Positions 14,025 to 21,624 are shown, counted from the stretch's first letter. The stretch is 21,887 nt of DNA from Bacillota bacterium (GCA_023461495.1 JAEYLA010000171.1:1-21887); one strand, 5' to 3'. Program-made: numbers and translations. The notes: a model not told the origin generated them from the letters alone.

Positions 14025-15071
14025 ATGATCACGCAAACAATGAAAGCAGTGGTCGTCACCGCACCGCGCACCGTGGAAATCCGTGAACTTTCCACACCCG
14101 TGCCGGGTGAGGGCGAGGTTCTTGTCAAAATAGAAAAATGTATGATTTGTACCTGGGAGCAGAGAATTTTTACCGGCGGCGATATGGCACTGCCGTTTAT
14201 CCCGGGGCATGAGCTCTCCGGTACTGTTGCCGCAATTCCGGAGCACACCATCGCCAATTTCCAGGTGGGGGACCGCGTAATCGTCAAAACCTTTGACAGC
14301 TGCGGCCAATGCGAATACTGCTACCGAGGCTATGACAACGAGTGCACCGGAAAATCCAAAAAGCGCGTGTATGACGGTATTCCGGGCGCGGGCGGCATGG
14401 CACAGTATATTGCCATTGCGGCAAACCGCGTATTTAAAGTGCCGGGCGAAGCAGATTTAAATTCTGCGGCGTTTGCGGAGCCGTTAAGCTGTTGCCTGCA
14501 CAGCATGGAACAAGCCAACATTGAATTTGGTGAGGATGTCGTCATTGTCGGCGGAGGTATCATGGGCCAGCTTCACAATGTGCTTGCTAAGCTTCGTGGT
14601 GCGCGGACCATCCTGGTGGAGCCTGATCCGGAACGTCGTGCGCTTGCGTCACAGATGGGAGCCGATCATGTCATCAATCCTATGGAAGCGGACCCCATCT
14701 CCGTCATCAAGGAACTGACCGAAGGATGCGGCGCGCACGTTGTCTTCTTTACCGTAAATGTGCTCAAGCTTGCAGAAGATTATCTCGAAGCGCTGTGCAA
14801 AAAAGGCCGCATGGTCTATTACGGCTCCTTCCATCCTTCCGGGGATATCAACTTCAACCCCAACAAGATCCATTATTCCGAAAAAATAATTACGGGTTCC
14901 TACAGCCCCACAGTCAAGGCATTTTGGATGGCAACCCGCCTTCTTGGCTACAACCTGATTGACGTTACGCCCTTTCTTTCCAAGCACTATCCGCTTTCTG
15001 AGAGTCAGCAGGCGTTTGAAGACGCTCTAAGCCCTAAAACCTATCGCGTATTGATCGATTTATGGGAGTAG
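14025..15071 (+). CDS. Zinc-dependent MDR alcohol/polyol-phosphate dehydrogenase
   Basis: 348 residues from ATG at 14025 with AAAGGGGA upstream, 43 nt after the aldolase stop. Medium-chain dehydrogenase fold: catalytic zinc ligands C42 and H62-E63 (GHE), structural zinc cysteines C93, C96, C99 and C107 (CGQCEYC...C), and a Rossmann loop VIVGGGIMGQ followed by an acidic strand end LVEPD, which favours NAD(H). The family includes sorbitol, galactitol-1-phosphate and threonine dehydrogenases. With a mannose-type PTS and an aldolase in the same operon, the likely job is oxidation of a polyol phosphate to a ketose phosphate, as GatD does. The canonical GICGxD is CMICTWE here, so the second-shell Asp is replaced. 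Substrate inferred only. Confidence 0.83.
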   Translation: MITQTMKAVVVTAPRTVEIRELSTPVPGEGEVLVKIEKCMICTWEQRIFTGGDMALPFIPGHELSGTVAAIPEHTIANFQVGDRVIVKTFDSCGQCEYCYRGYDNECTGKSKKRVYDGIPGAGGMAQYIAIAANRVFKVPGEADLNSAAFAEPLSCCLHSMEQANIEFGEDVVIVGGGIMGQLHNVLAKLRGARTILVEPDPERRALASQMGADHVINPMEADPISVIKELTEGCGAHVVFFTVNVLKLAEDYLEALCKKGRMVYYGSFHPSGDINFNPNKIHYSEKIITGSYSPTVKAFWMATRLLGYNLIDVTPFLSKHYPLSESQQAFEDALSPKTYRVLIDLWE

Positions 15072-15083
15072 GCTCCAAACGGC

Positions 15084-15099
15084 TGCCGCATCTGCGGCA
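15084..15099 (+). other. Intercistronic stem-loop
   Basis: TGCCGCA-TC-TGCGGCA between the dehydrogenase stop and the EIIA gene. There is no T-tract, so it is more likely an mRNA processing or stability element than a terminator. Confidence 0.45.
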
Positions 15100-15125
15100 C
15101 AACACAAGAAAGGCAGGGATGCAAT

Positions 15126-15551
15126 TTGTTTGATTTAATCCTGATCAGCCATGGGTCGTTCGCCGCCGGCATGCGCGAAGCGGCAGAGTTCATTATGGGG
15201 GAGCAGGAGGGCCTTGCAGTGCTTGGCCTCTACCCCGGAGAAACGGTGGACTATTTTGCGGGAAAGCTCGAAAAAGCGATCGACTCTTTTCCTGATCCAA
15301 AAAACGTACTAATCCTTTCGGATTTGCCAAACGGCACCCCCTCCAACGCCGCCATGTTGATGGTGTTGAAAAAAGGCGTCAGCTGTATTTCCGGTTGCAA
15401 CCTTCCGCTCGTACTGGAAATCCTCGGTGCGCGCGACGAGGTGGATATTCAGCAAGCGGTCGTGCTTGCCTGTGAGATTGGCAAAAAGTCGATTGTCAGC
15501 TCGGATGAAATCATTGCGCGAAATAAAGCAAAACGGGGGGAACAAGCATGA
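15126..15551 (+). CDS. PTS system mannose-family EIIA component
   Basis: 141 residues. The start is TTG at 15126, placed 7 nt after AGGG; the nearby ATG at 15119 is out of frame and stops after four codons. The N-terminus FDLILISHGSFA contains phosphorylated H9, and SDLPNGTPSN is the conserved loop of the mannose/sorbose EIIA fold (ManXa, AgaF, LevD type). It accepts phosphate from HPr and passes it to EIIB. It overlaps the EIIB start by 4 nt. Confidence 0.9.
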   Translation: MFDLILISHGSFAAGMREAAEFIMGEQEGLAVLGLYPGETVDYFAGKLEKAIDSFPDPKNVLILSDLPNGTPSNAAMLMVLKKGVSCISGCNLPLVLEILGARDEVDIQQAVVLACEIGKKSIVSSDEIIARNKAKRGEQA

Positions 15552-16021
15552 GCGTGGTATTTTACAGAATTGACGACCGCCTGGTGCACGGACAGGTTAT
15601 GACGGGCTGGACCAAAATTTATAAGACGCAGCGCATCTTTGTGGTGGATGATAAGACCGCGGCCGATCCGTTTCTGTGCGAAGTGATGCAGATGTCCATG
15701 CCGACGGATTACGATGTGAAAATTCTTACGCTTGAGGCGGCGGTAGAGGCAATCAAGAATGACCCGCCCGATAAACGGACGATGGTTTTGGCCAAGACCC
15801 CTGACGTCATGCTTGGCCTGATAGAACGCGGAATTGAGATGGCGGAACTCAACGTTGGAGGGATGGGATATTTGCCGGGAAGGAGGGTAGTGCTCAAAAA
15901 TATCCAGATTACACCGAAAGAGTTTGAGGAAATCAAACGGATTGCAGCAAAAAAAGTCCACGTATATTTTCAGATTGTTCCAGATGGCAAGCTCCTTGAA
16001 ATAGAAAAGGTGAAGCTGTAA
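15548..16021 (+). CDS. PTS system mannose-family EIIB component
   Basis: 157 residues, normal for this family. RIDDRLVHGQVMTGW contains the phosphorylated H14 and the invariant RxDxRLxHGQ signature. It relays phosphate to the incoming sugar at the membrane EIIC-EIID pair. ATG overlaps the EIIA stop (ATGA), with GGGGGGAAC upstream. The family covers mannose, fructose, sorbose, N-acetylgalactosamine and glucosaminate systems, so specificity cannot be read here. Confidence 0.92.
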   Translation: MSVVFYRIDDRLVHGQVMTGWTKIYKTQRIFVVDDKTAADPFLCEVMQMSMPTDYDVKILTLEAAVEAIKNDPPDKRTMVLAKTPDVMLGLIERGIEMAELNVGGMGYLPGRRVVLKNIQITPKEFEEIKRIAAKKVHVYFQIVPDGKLLEIEKVKL

Positions 16022-16065
16022 TCCCAACACTGGTCCAGACTTAAAAAGGAAGAGGGGAAAAATTT

Positions 16066-16833
16066 ATGGAATGGTGGCAAGCCCTAATCGTAGCATTCTT
16101 GTACTATTTTTCTGACGCACCGTTTTTCTTCGGTGAAGGCTACTATGTACTCCAGCGCCCGGTTGTGGCGGGTTTGCTCGTAGGCCTTGTTATGGGCAAC
16201 CCGGTAATGGGCACGATCATTGGCGCAACAATCAACCTCATTTACCTTGGCCACCTGAACGTGGGCGGATCCATGCCTTCGGACATGGCTCTTGCCGGCT
16301 ACCTTGGCACGGCTCTCGCGCTCTCTGCAAGCGTTTCTGCGGAAGCAGCGCTTGCGCTCGCCGTACCGCTTGGTATTCTGGGCACGATTGTCTGGTTTGG
16401 GCGCATGAGCATTTCTTCCCTGTTTGCACATTGGGCGGACAGCTTTGCCGCAAAAGGCAATGTCAAAGGCGTTATGCTGATGAACTGGCTGCCTGCACAG
16501 GTGATGCTCTTTGTATTTAAAATGATCATCGTGTTTCTTGCAGCTTACTATGGCAGCGGCCTTGTATCATCGTTCCTTGCATCAATCGGTGGAAGCGGCG
16601 TACTGCACGGCCTTGAAGTTGTCGGGGGCCTGCTGCCTGCACTGGGCATTGGCCTCAACCTGCGCGCAATCCTCAAGAATGAGACCATGCCGTTCCTGTT
16701 AACCGGCTTCCTGCTTGTCGCCTACTTTAAGATGAGCATCATCGGCGTGAGCTTGTTCGGTCTTGTATTCGCACTGATTTATCTGTACTACACCAACAAA
16801 CAGCCCAAGGAGGAGAGTGCCAATGTCAAGTGA
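16066..16833 (+). CDS. PTS system mannose-family EIIC permease
   Basis: 255 residues, strongly hydrophobic with about seven or eight membrane segments. RPVVAGLLVGLVMGNPVMG and INLIYLGHLNVGGSMPSD match the conserved loop region of ManY/AgaW/SorA-type EIIC proteins. It forms the sugar channel together with EIID. AAGGAAGAGGGG lies upstream of ATG 16066; the end overlaps the EIID gene by 11 nt. Confidence 0.92.
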   Translation: MEWWQALIVAFLYYFSDAPFFFGEGYYVLQRPVVAGLLVGLVMGNPVMGTIIGATINLIYLGHLNVGGSMPSDMALAGYLGTALALSASVSAEAALALAVPLGILGTIVWFGRMSISSLFAHWADSFAAKGNVKGVMLMNWLPAQVMLFVFKMIIVFLAAYYGSGLVSSFLASIGGSGVLHGLEVVGGLLPALGIGLNLRAILKNETMPFLLTGFLLVAYFKMSIIGVSLFGLVFALIYLYYTNKQPKEESANVK

Positions 16834-17653
16834 AGTAAAAAACGAAGTCAAGCTGACAAAAAAGGACATTACGAAGTCCTATTGGCTCTGGCAGTTCTTT
16901 TCCCACGCCAACTATAACTACGAGCGCATGCAGGGTACGTCGTTTGCGATGTGCATGGCGCCCATTATTGAGAAGCTCTATAAAAAGAAAGAGGATGTTA
17001 TTGACGGCCTGCAGCGCCATCTTGTGTTCTTCAATACCAACCCGAACCTTGGTGCACTCATCCACGGCGCAACCATCGCCATGGAGGAAAAGAAGGCCAA
17101 CGGCGCGGATATCAGCGGCGACTCCATTAACGCGGTCAAGACCGGTTTGATGGGTCCTCTCGCCGGCGTCGGCGATACGATCGACCAAGGCATTCTGATC
17201 CCGCTTCTTGTAGCGCTTGGCATCAGCCTTGCAAAGGATGGCAACATCTTTGGCTCCCTGCTGGTTCTCATCGGCCTTCCCGTTGCGCTGATGCTAATTT
17301 CCTACAACTCATGGATGCAGGGCTACCGCCTTGGCAGCGATGCGGTGACCTCCCTTCTTTCCGGCGGAAAGATGAAGCGCCTGATTGGTGCCGCGAGTAT
17401 TCTTGGCTGTACGGTTATGGGCGGCCTGATCTCCGCTTACGTTTCCTGCTCCACCAAAATTACGTTCTTTGTGGGGCAGGCGGAATTCAACCTGCAGACG
17501 CAGTTCTTTGACGCCATCATGCCCAACCTGCTGCCGCTTGCGGTAACCCTGGGTGTATATGCGGTACTGCGCAAGGGGAAATACAACTCTCTGGTTGTCA
17601 TGCTTGTGCTTGCCGTCATCGGCTTCGTACTCGGTTTGCTCAACATTCTCTAA
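16823..17653 (+). CDS. PTS system mannose-family EIID permease
   Basis: 276 residues from ATG at 16823 behind AAGGAGGAG; the in-frame GTG at 16817 is too close to that site. NYNYERMQGTSFAM, FFNTNPNLGALIHG and GLMGPLAGVGDTIDQG are diagnostic of EIID of the mannose/sorbose class. The N-terminal ~110 residues face the cytoplasm and several C-terminal helices span the membrane. It is the obligate partner of EIIC in translocation. Confidence 0.93.
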   Translation: MSSEVKNEVKLTKKDITKSYWLWQFFSHANYNYERMQGTSFAMCMAPIIEKLYKKKEDVIDGLQRHLVFFNTNPNLGALIHGATIAMEEKKANGADISGDSINAVKTGLMGPLAGVGDTIDQGILIPLLVALGISLAKDGNIFGSLLVLIGLPVALMLISYNSWMQGYRLGSDAVTSLLSGGKMKRLIGAASILGCTVMGGLISAYVSCSTKITFFVGQAEFNLQTQFFDAIMPNLLPLAVTLGVYAVLRKGKYNSLVVMLVLAVIGFVLGLLNIL

Positions 17654-17679
17654 TACGTTGTTGTAACCCCTGAAAGAGT

Positions 17680-17713
17680 CTGCCGTCCGCATTACCGCTG
17701 AGGCGGGCGGCAG
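17680..17713 (+). other. Stem-loop between EIID and HPr genes
   Basis: CTGCCGTCCGC, 12-nt loop, GCGGGCGGCAG: an 11-bp stem with one G-U pair. No T-run follows, so full termination is unlikely; it may set the ratio of permease to HPr/EI transcripts or protect mRNA ends. No gene is seen in the 158-bp gap. Confidence 0.5.
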
Positions 17714-17811
17714 GCGTTCTTACAAAAACGCGCCGGCGCAAAGAACCACTGCGCAAACTTTTAATTTGAGCTTTACGTCCATCGTGGCGATCAGGAAGGG
17801 CTTTGAACATT

Positions 17812-18075
17812 ATGAAACAAGCTGAAATCACCATCACCAATCCAAGCGGATTACACGCAAGACCCGCCGCAAACGTTATGAAGGCCGCCAAGAAGTACCA
17901 GGCGGAAGTGCGCATTGTAAAAGGGGACCGCTCCTGTAATGCGAAAAGTTTGGTAGAAATGCTCAATCTGGATATTTCCAAGGGCGATACCGTCATGCTG
18001 TCCTGCCAGGGGGAAGACGAGGCCGAGGCGCTCGACGGTGTAAAATTTGCAATGGAAAATAATATTGAAGGCTAA
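17812..18075 (+). CDS. ptsH: Phosphocarrier protein HPr
   Basis: 87 residues. ATG at 17812 is preferred over TTG at 17803, which is only 2 nt from the AGGAAGGG ribosome binding site. The active site reads NPSGLHARPAA with H15. S46 in NAKSLVEML occupies the HPr-kinase site, so both the catalytic and the Gram-positive regulatory phosphorylation sites are kept; a Crh-like role is unlikely because Crh lacks H15. It carries phosphate from Enzyme I to EIIA. It lies inside the sugar operon, 19 nt before Enzyme I. Confidence 0.93.
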   Translation: MKQAEITITNPSGLHARPAANVMKAAKKYQAEVRIVKGDRSCNAKSLVEMLNLDISKGDTVMLSCQGEDEAEALDGVKFAMENNIEG

Positions 18076-18094
18076 GCCGTTACTAGGAGGTTCT

Positions 18095-19804
18095 ATGTTG
18101 CAAGGCAGCGGCAATTCGCTGGGCGTTGCGGTAGGCTATGCGCATATTGTGCACAACCGCACACTTTCTATAGAAAAACGGACAGTCTGCGATACGGAAC
18201 AGGAAGTGCAGCGGCTGGATGCGGCAATTGCGGTTGCATGTACGGAAATGGAAGCACTCTTAAAAGAGGCGGAAAATTCCTTATCCGGCGAAGAAGCGGA
18301 GATTTTTGAAATGCACCTTGCCCTGCTGGAAGACCCCGGCTATCTTGGTAAGGTATCTGAACGTATTCGTAGCGAACGGGTGAATGCAGAATGGGCTCTG
18401 ATGCAGGAAACCGAGGCGCTTGTGGCTTCTTTTGTGGAAAAAGAGAGCATCGTCAAGCAGCGTGTTGCGGATTTGAGGGAAATTGAACTGCGGCTCAATG
18501 CCATACTGACCAACAGGCATCTCAATGCAACAGAGACGTTGCAACAAAACAGTATTCTGATTGCGGATGAATTGCTTCCTTCCCAGATATTAAAACTGGA
18601 TATTACGAAAACAAAGGGCGTCGCGTCCTCGGGCGGCGGTGTCACTTCCCACGCTGCGATCCTGGCAAAAGCACAAGGGCTCCCCGCCGTGTTTGGCGCG
18701 CGCGATTTGCTTGCGCAGGTTAAAGACGGGGATCGTGTGATTGTGGATGCGGATGCCGGAGCGCTATATGTCAACCCGCCGGATAATGTCTTTGTTTCCT
18801 ATCAAAAGAGAGCGTTGGAGCAGGCGGAGCTTTTTGGGCTGATGCAGGCGTACCGCACCGCAAACGCGAGAACCGTGGACGGCAAGCGGATTTTGATTGA
18901 AGGCAATATCGCAGGTCCCGCTGATGCGGAGGCGGTTGTGGCTGCAGGCGCAGAAGGGGTGGGGCTGTTCCGTACGGAGTTTCTTTATTTGGAACAGAAT
19001 ACGCTGCCGAACGAGGAAACACAATTTCTGTGCTACCAGAAAGCGGTCCGCAACATGAAGGGGCTGCCGCTTGTCATCCGCACACTCGATATTGGCGGAG
19101 ACAAACAGGTCCCAGCCATGGGACTACCGCAGGAGAGTAACCCGTTTCTAGGGTACCGTGCCATTCGCATCTGTCTGGATCAGGAAGCGCTTTTTTGTAC
19201 GCAATTGCGCGCCATATTGCGTGCAAGCGCATTTGGTCCTGTTTCCATTATGTTTCCCATGGTTTCCTGTGTGGAGGAGGTACGCCGGGCAAAATGCATA
19301 CTGGCCGATATAAGAAAAGAACTCCTTCATGCAGGCATCCCGTTTGAACAAAATACTCCGGTTGGGATTATGGTGGAAACGCCTTCTGCCGCCATGCTTT
19401 CGGATCTTCTGGCGAAGGAAGTGGATTTTTTCAGCATCGGCACAAACGATTTGATTCAGTACACAACCGCTGTAGACCGCATGAACGGCAAAATTGCGCA
19501 CCTCGCAAGTCCGTATCATCCCGGTGTGTTGCGGCTCATCCGCCAAATTGTAACAGGTGCAAAAGCGGCTGGTATTCCCGTTGCGGTGTGCGGAGAGATG
19601 GCAAGCGAACAGCCGCTCATTCCGCTGTTGATCGGCCTTGGCGTAGATATCCTGAGTATGGGGGCGGCCATGATTCCAAAAGCAAAGTATCTGGTCTGCA
19701 AGACAGACCTTGACCGAGCGAAAACGCTTGCAGCGCAGGTGCTAACCCTATCCACCACACAGGAAGTGCGGGAAGCTGTCGCTGAATATCAGCAAGTAAT
19801 ATAA
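18095..19804 (+). CDS. ptsI: PTS Enzyme I (phosphoenolpyruvate-protein phosphotransferase)
   Basis: 569 residues from ATG at 18095 behind TAGGAGG; full length for the family. The N-terminal HPr-binding helical domain and phosphohistidine domain carry SSGGGVTSHAAILAKA with H186. The C-terminal PEP-binding TIM barrel includes GVGLFRTEFLYLE, GIMVETPSA, FFSIGTNDLIQYT and the active cysteine C499 in AVCGEMA. It takes phosphate from PEP and hands it to HPr. It is the last gene of the operon, closed by a strong terminator. Being encoded with EIIABCD and HPr suggests a dedicated or sole phosphorelay. Confidence 0.95.
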   Translation: MLQGSGNSLGVAVGYAHIVHNRTLSIEKRTVCDTEQEVQRLDAAIAVACTEMEALLKEAENSLSGEEAEIFEMHLALLEDPGYLGKVSERIRSERVNAEWALMQETEALVASFVEKESIVKQRVADLREIELRLNAILTNRHLNATETLQQNSILIADELLPSQILKLDITKTKGVASSGGGVTSHAAILAKAQGLPAVFGARDLLAQVKDGDRVIVDADAGALYVNPPDNVFVSYQKRALEQAELFGLMQAYRTANARTVDGKRILIEGNIAGPADAEAVVAAGAEGVGLFRTEFLYLEQNTLPNEETQFLCYQKAVRNMKGLPLVIRTLDIGGDKQVPAMGLPQESNPFLGYRAIRICLDQEALFCTQLRAILRASAFGPVSIMFPMVSCVEEVRRAKCILADIRKELLHAGIPFEQNTPVGIMVETPSAAMLSDLLAKEVDFFSIGTNDLIQYTTAVDRMNGKIAHLASPYHPGVLRLIRQIVTGAKAAGIPVAVCGEMASEQPLIPLLIGLGVDILSMGAAMIPKAKYLVCKTDLDRAKTLAAQVLTLSTTQEVREAVAEYQQVI

Positions 19805-19822
19805 AAAAGTAGGTTATAAAAC

Positions 19823-19855
19823 AAACAAGGTGTGGAGACATTCCACACCTTGTTT
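19823..19855. terminator. Bidirectional terminator between Enzyme I and dipeptidase genes
   Basis: AAACAAGGTGTGGA, loop GACAT, TCCACACCTTGTTT: a perfect 14-bp stem. It ends the PTS operon and, from the other strand, the dipeptidase gene whose stop is 1 nt away. Confidence 0.85.
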
Positions 19856-19856
19856 C

Positions 19857-20792
19857 TTAGCAATACTGCTCCAGATACCTTGCAAGATTGTCAAACGCAA
19901 TCCCCCTGACCTGAGCTTCCGAATACCCGGCCTGCAGCAGGGCATCAAAAATCCGCGGTACATCCTGCGGGCCGTTTACGCCTTCGGGCCCTTGTGTGAT
20001 CCCGTCAAAATCCGATCCCAAACCGAGTATGGAAATCGCGCCCAAAGCCGCGATATGCTCTACATGCCGCACAACATCCGCTATAGTTGCGCCGCCGCCA
20101 TCGCGCAGGAAATCCGCCATATAATTGAGCCCCACAAACCCGTTCGCATCCCGGAGCGCCACAATCTGGGCATCCGTCAGGTTCCGCCTGTGCCCGCATA
20201 TGGCCTTAGCATTGGAATGGCTTGCCATCACTGGCAGCTTTGTAACCGCCATCACATCCCAAAACCCTTTTTCGTGGATATGCGAGATGTCCACAATCAT
20301 CTTTAGCCGGTTCATTTCTGCGATTACCTCGCGGCCAAAGCCGCTTAAGCCGCCCGCATACTCTTCCCCTACGCCATCGGCCAGCTCGTTGCGGTGGTTC
20401 CATGTCAACGTCATCAGCCGCACGCCCAGACGGTGGAATATTTCCACCATTTCAATGTTGCCAGCAAGCGCGTCCGCCCCTTCTATGGTGAGCAGCGTGC
20501 CGATTTGCCCTTCTCCGATTGCGCCCGCTCCCATGCCGTGATCAAGATGCACAAGCCCATAGTCCGCTACCATCCGGTGGTAGTCACGGATCATCAGAAG
20601 TGCGTTTGTCATGGCGCGCGCACGCTCTTCCCGGTTTGCGGGAAATGCCGCAAAAAAGGAGAGCTTCATCCCGCCTAAACGCATTCCATCAAGCGTCATA
20701 TGCTGGCTGCCGCCCATAGGCGCATCCAACTTTGTCCCCTTGCGCATCAAACACAAAAAATCATTGTGCGCATCCGCCACCATACATTGCAT
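19857..20792 (-). CDS. M19 (renal/membrane-type) dipeptidase
   Basis: 311 residues. ATG at 20792 is chosen because GGAGGGG lies upstream; ATG at 20819 has no RBS. This is a zinc TIM-barrel dipeptidase: DAHND (H9, D11) gives the first metal pair, TIEGAD the bridging Glu, SHSNA the later His, and GLGSDFDG the C-terminal Asp motif. LTWNHRN and VDISH-HEKGFWD are also typical. There is no signal peptide, so it is probably cytoplasmic. Length is slightly short but normal for clostridial members. It stands alone, convergent with the PTS operon. M19 enzymes cleave dipeptides, including some D-amino acid or modified ones. Confidence 0.9.
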   Translation of the reverse strand: MQCMVADAHNDFLCLMRKGTKLDAPMGGSQHMTLDGMRLGGMKLSFFAAFPANREERARAMTNALLMIRDYHRMVADYGLVHLDHGMGAGAIGEGQIGTLLTIEGADALAGNIEMVEIFHRLGVRLMTLTWNHRNELADGVGEEYAGGLSGFGREVIAEMNRLKMIVDISHIHEKGFWDVMAVTKLPVMASHSNAKAICGHRRNLTDAQIVALRDANGFVGLNYMADFLRDGGGATIADVVRHVEHIAALGAISILGLGSDFDGITQGPEGVNGPQDVPRIFDALLQAGYSEAQVRGIAFDNLARYLEQYC

Positions 20793-20866
20793 TGTTTCTG
20801 CCCCTCCATCCGCTTTCATTCACTGCATGTATTGTACCTCTACATCTTCTATTAGAAAAGAATCAA

Positions 20867-20887
20867 ATTACATGTGATACATGTCAT
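20867..20887. promoter_or_regulatory. Dyad upstream of the dipeptidase gene, possible operator
   Basis: ATTACATGT-GAT-ACATGTCAT is an inverted repeat (8 of 9 positions), 75-95 nt upstream of the dipeptidase ATG. A candidate -10 TACAAT lies between it and the gene. The regulator is unknown. Confidence 0.35.
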
Positions 20888-21106
20888 TCTGCAGGCAGCG
20901 TATATAACAAACCAAACAGGATATTAATATATTTTCTTGGTTTTTCCCAATGTGCGCCATGCCCGCTTTTTCATAAGCACTTTATTGGAGATCAGCTTAT
21001 GCGCACGCCATGCATCCTCCCCGCGCATGGCGGCAAGCAGTACGCCCTGCTTATCGTAGCTACCGCAACGAACATACGTGGCATGGCAGTGGTGCGCCGA
21101 ATTTGT
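20884..21106 (-). pseudogene. Frameshifted 3' remnant of an alpha/beta hydrolase
   Basis: On the minus strand one frame, open after a stop at 21109-21107, reads CGSYDKQ...MRGEDAWRAHKLISNKVLM. At an A5 run (20971-20967) the homologous reading shifts by one base and continues SGHGAHWEKPRKYINIL...PAE-stop. GxxD-like and GHxxHWEKP motifs in this order are the C-terminal acid and histidine regions of alpha/beta hydrolases. The N-terminal half with the nucleophile elbow is absent, there is no start codon or RBS, and an extra A explains the shift. The decayed gene fills most of the gap between the dipeptidase and the metal-uptake locus. A single-base sequencing error could explain the shift but not the missing N-terminus. 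Confidence 0.6.
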
Positions 21107-21132
21107 TTACAAAACCGTACCAGTTTCCCATA

Positions 21133-21162
21133 TTGACGCGCTTTGTATACATATGCTACTTT
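21133..21162 (+). promoter_or_regulatory. Candidate promoter of the metal-uptake locus
   Basis: TTGACG (21133-21138), 18-bp spacer, TACTTT (21157-21162) preceded by TG one base upstream, an extended -10. The -10 hexamer itself is weak. Confidence 0.4.
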
Positions 21163-21184
21163 GAAACTGAGTATTTCATAGTAG
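21156..21184. promoter_or_regulatory. 29-bp dyad overlapping the metal-uptake promoter, likely operator
   Basis: CTACTTTGAAA, 7-nt centre, TTTCATAGTAG: 10 of 11 positions symmetric. It covers the candidate -10 and start site and ends 30 nt before the first ATG, a classic repressor position. By context a Zur-like metalloregulator is plausible, although the sequence does not match the Bacillus Zur box or the streptococcal AdcR box. Confidence 0.5.
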
Positions 21185-21214
21185 AAGCGCCGGAAGGGAA
21201 AGGAGGGAGACGCA

Positions 21215-21517
21215 ATGACGATAAGCGCCGCAAAACGGCTTTTGTGCATCGCCATATGCATTGGATTTGTTGCCGTTTCCCTTTTTTCGGGTTTGTTTGT
21301 CTCCACGCATGCAAATCATGACTGCACCGGGGAGCATTGCGGCGTCTGTGCGCAGATTCACCAGGCCCAATCCCTGCTCCGGCAATTCGGCGCAGCTGCC
21401 GCCAAGGCGGCATCCTATGGCATTGCGTTCGCCATCCTGCTTGGTGTGCTGCTGTTTCACACCGTTCTTCTTTCCGCCCCAACGCCCGTTTCACAGAACA
21501 TCCGCCTGAACAATTAA
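21215..21517 (+). CDS. Small two-helix membrane protein with His/Cys-rich loop
   Basis: 100 residues from ATG at 21215 behind AAAGGAGGGAG. A hydrophobic segment at about 9-30 is followed by HDCTGEHCGVCAQIH (35-49), then an amphipathic stretch and a second hydrophobic helix near 67-88. The loop has three Cys and three His within 15 residues, a plausible zinc or other metal site facing outside the membrane. It lies 107 nt before a ZnuA-type binding protein gene and shares the upstream dyad, so it probably belongs to metal uptake or sensing. I do not recognise a named family; similar short proteins next to metal ABC transporters are familiar from Clostridia. Function is inferred. Confidence 0.7.
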   Translation: MTISAAKRLLCIAICIGFVAVSLFSGLFVSTHANHDCTGEHCGVCAQIHQAQSLLRQFGAAAAKAASYGIAFAILLGVLLFHTVLLSAPTPVSQNIRLNN

Positions 21518-21541
21518 ACATCCGGCCTTGTACCTTGTTTT

Positions 21542-21582
21542 GACATGCGCCCCGTCCTTTTGACGGGTTGTTGGCGCATGTC
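21542..21582 (+). other. Large stem-loop between the small membrane protein and znuA-like genes
   Basis: GACATGCGCC and GGCGCATGTC form a perfect 10-bp outer stem enclosing CCGTC/GACGG. A modest T-run (TTTT) begins 5 nt later. It may be a partial terminator or a processing site that adjusts expression between the two genes. Confidence 0.5.
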
Positions 21583-21624
21583 TCCGTTTTGTTGCCCAAT
21601 GATACAAAAACCGGAGGTTTCATT

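Noticed and set aside
20992..21306. Open frame of 104 codons on the minus strand
   Set aside because: It crosses the metal-locus promoter and antisense of the small membrane gene, with no RBS. The hydrolase remnant lies in other frames of the same region.
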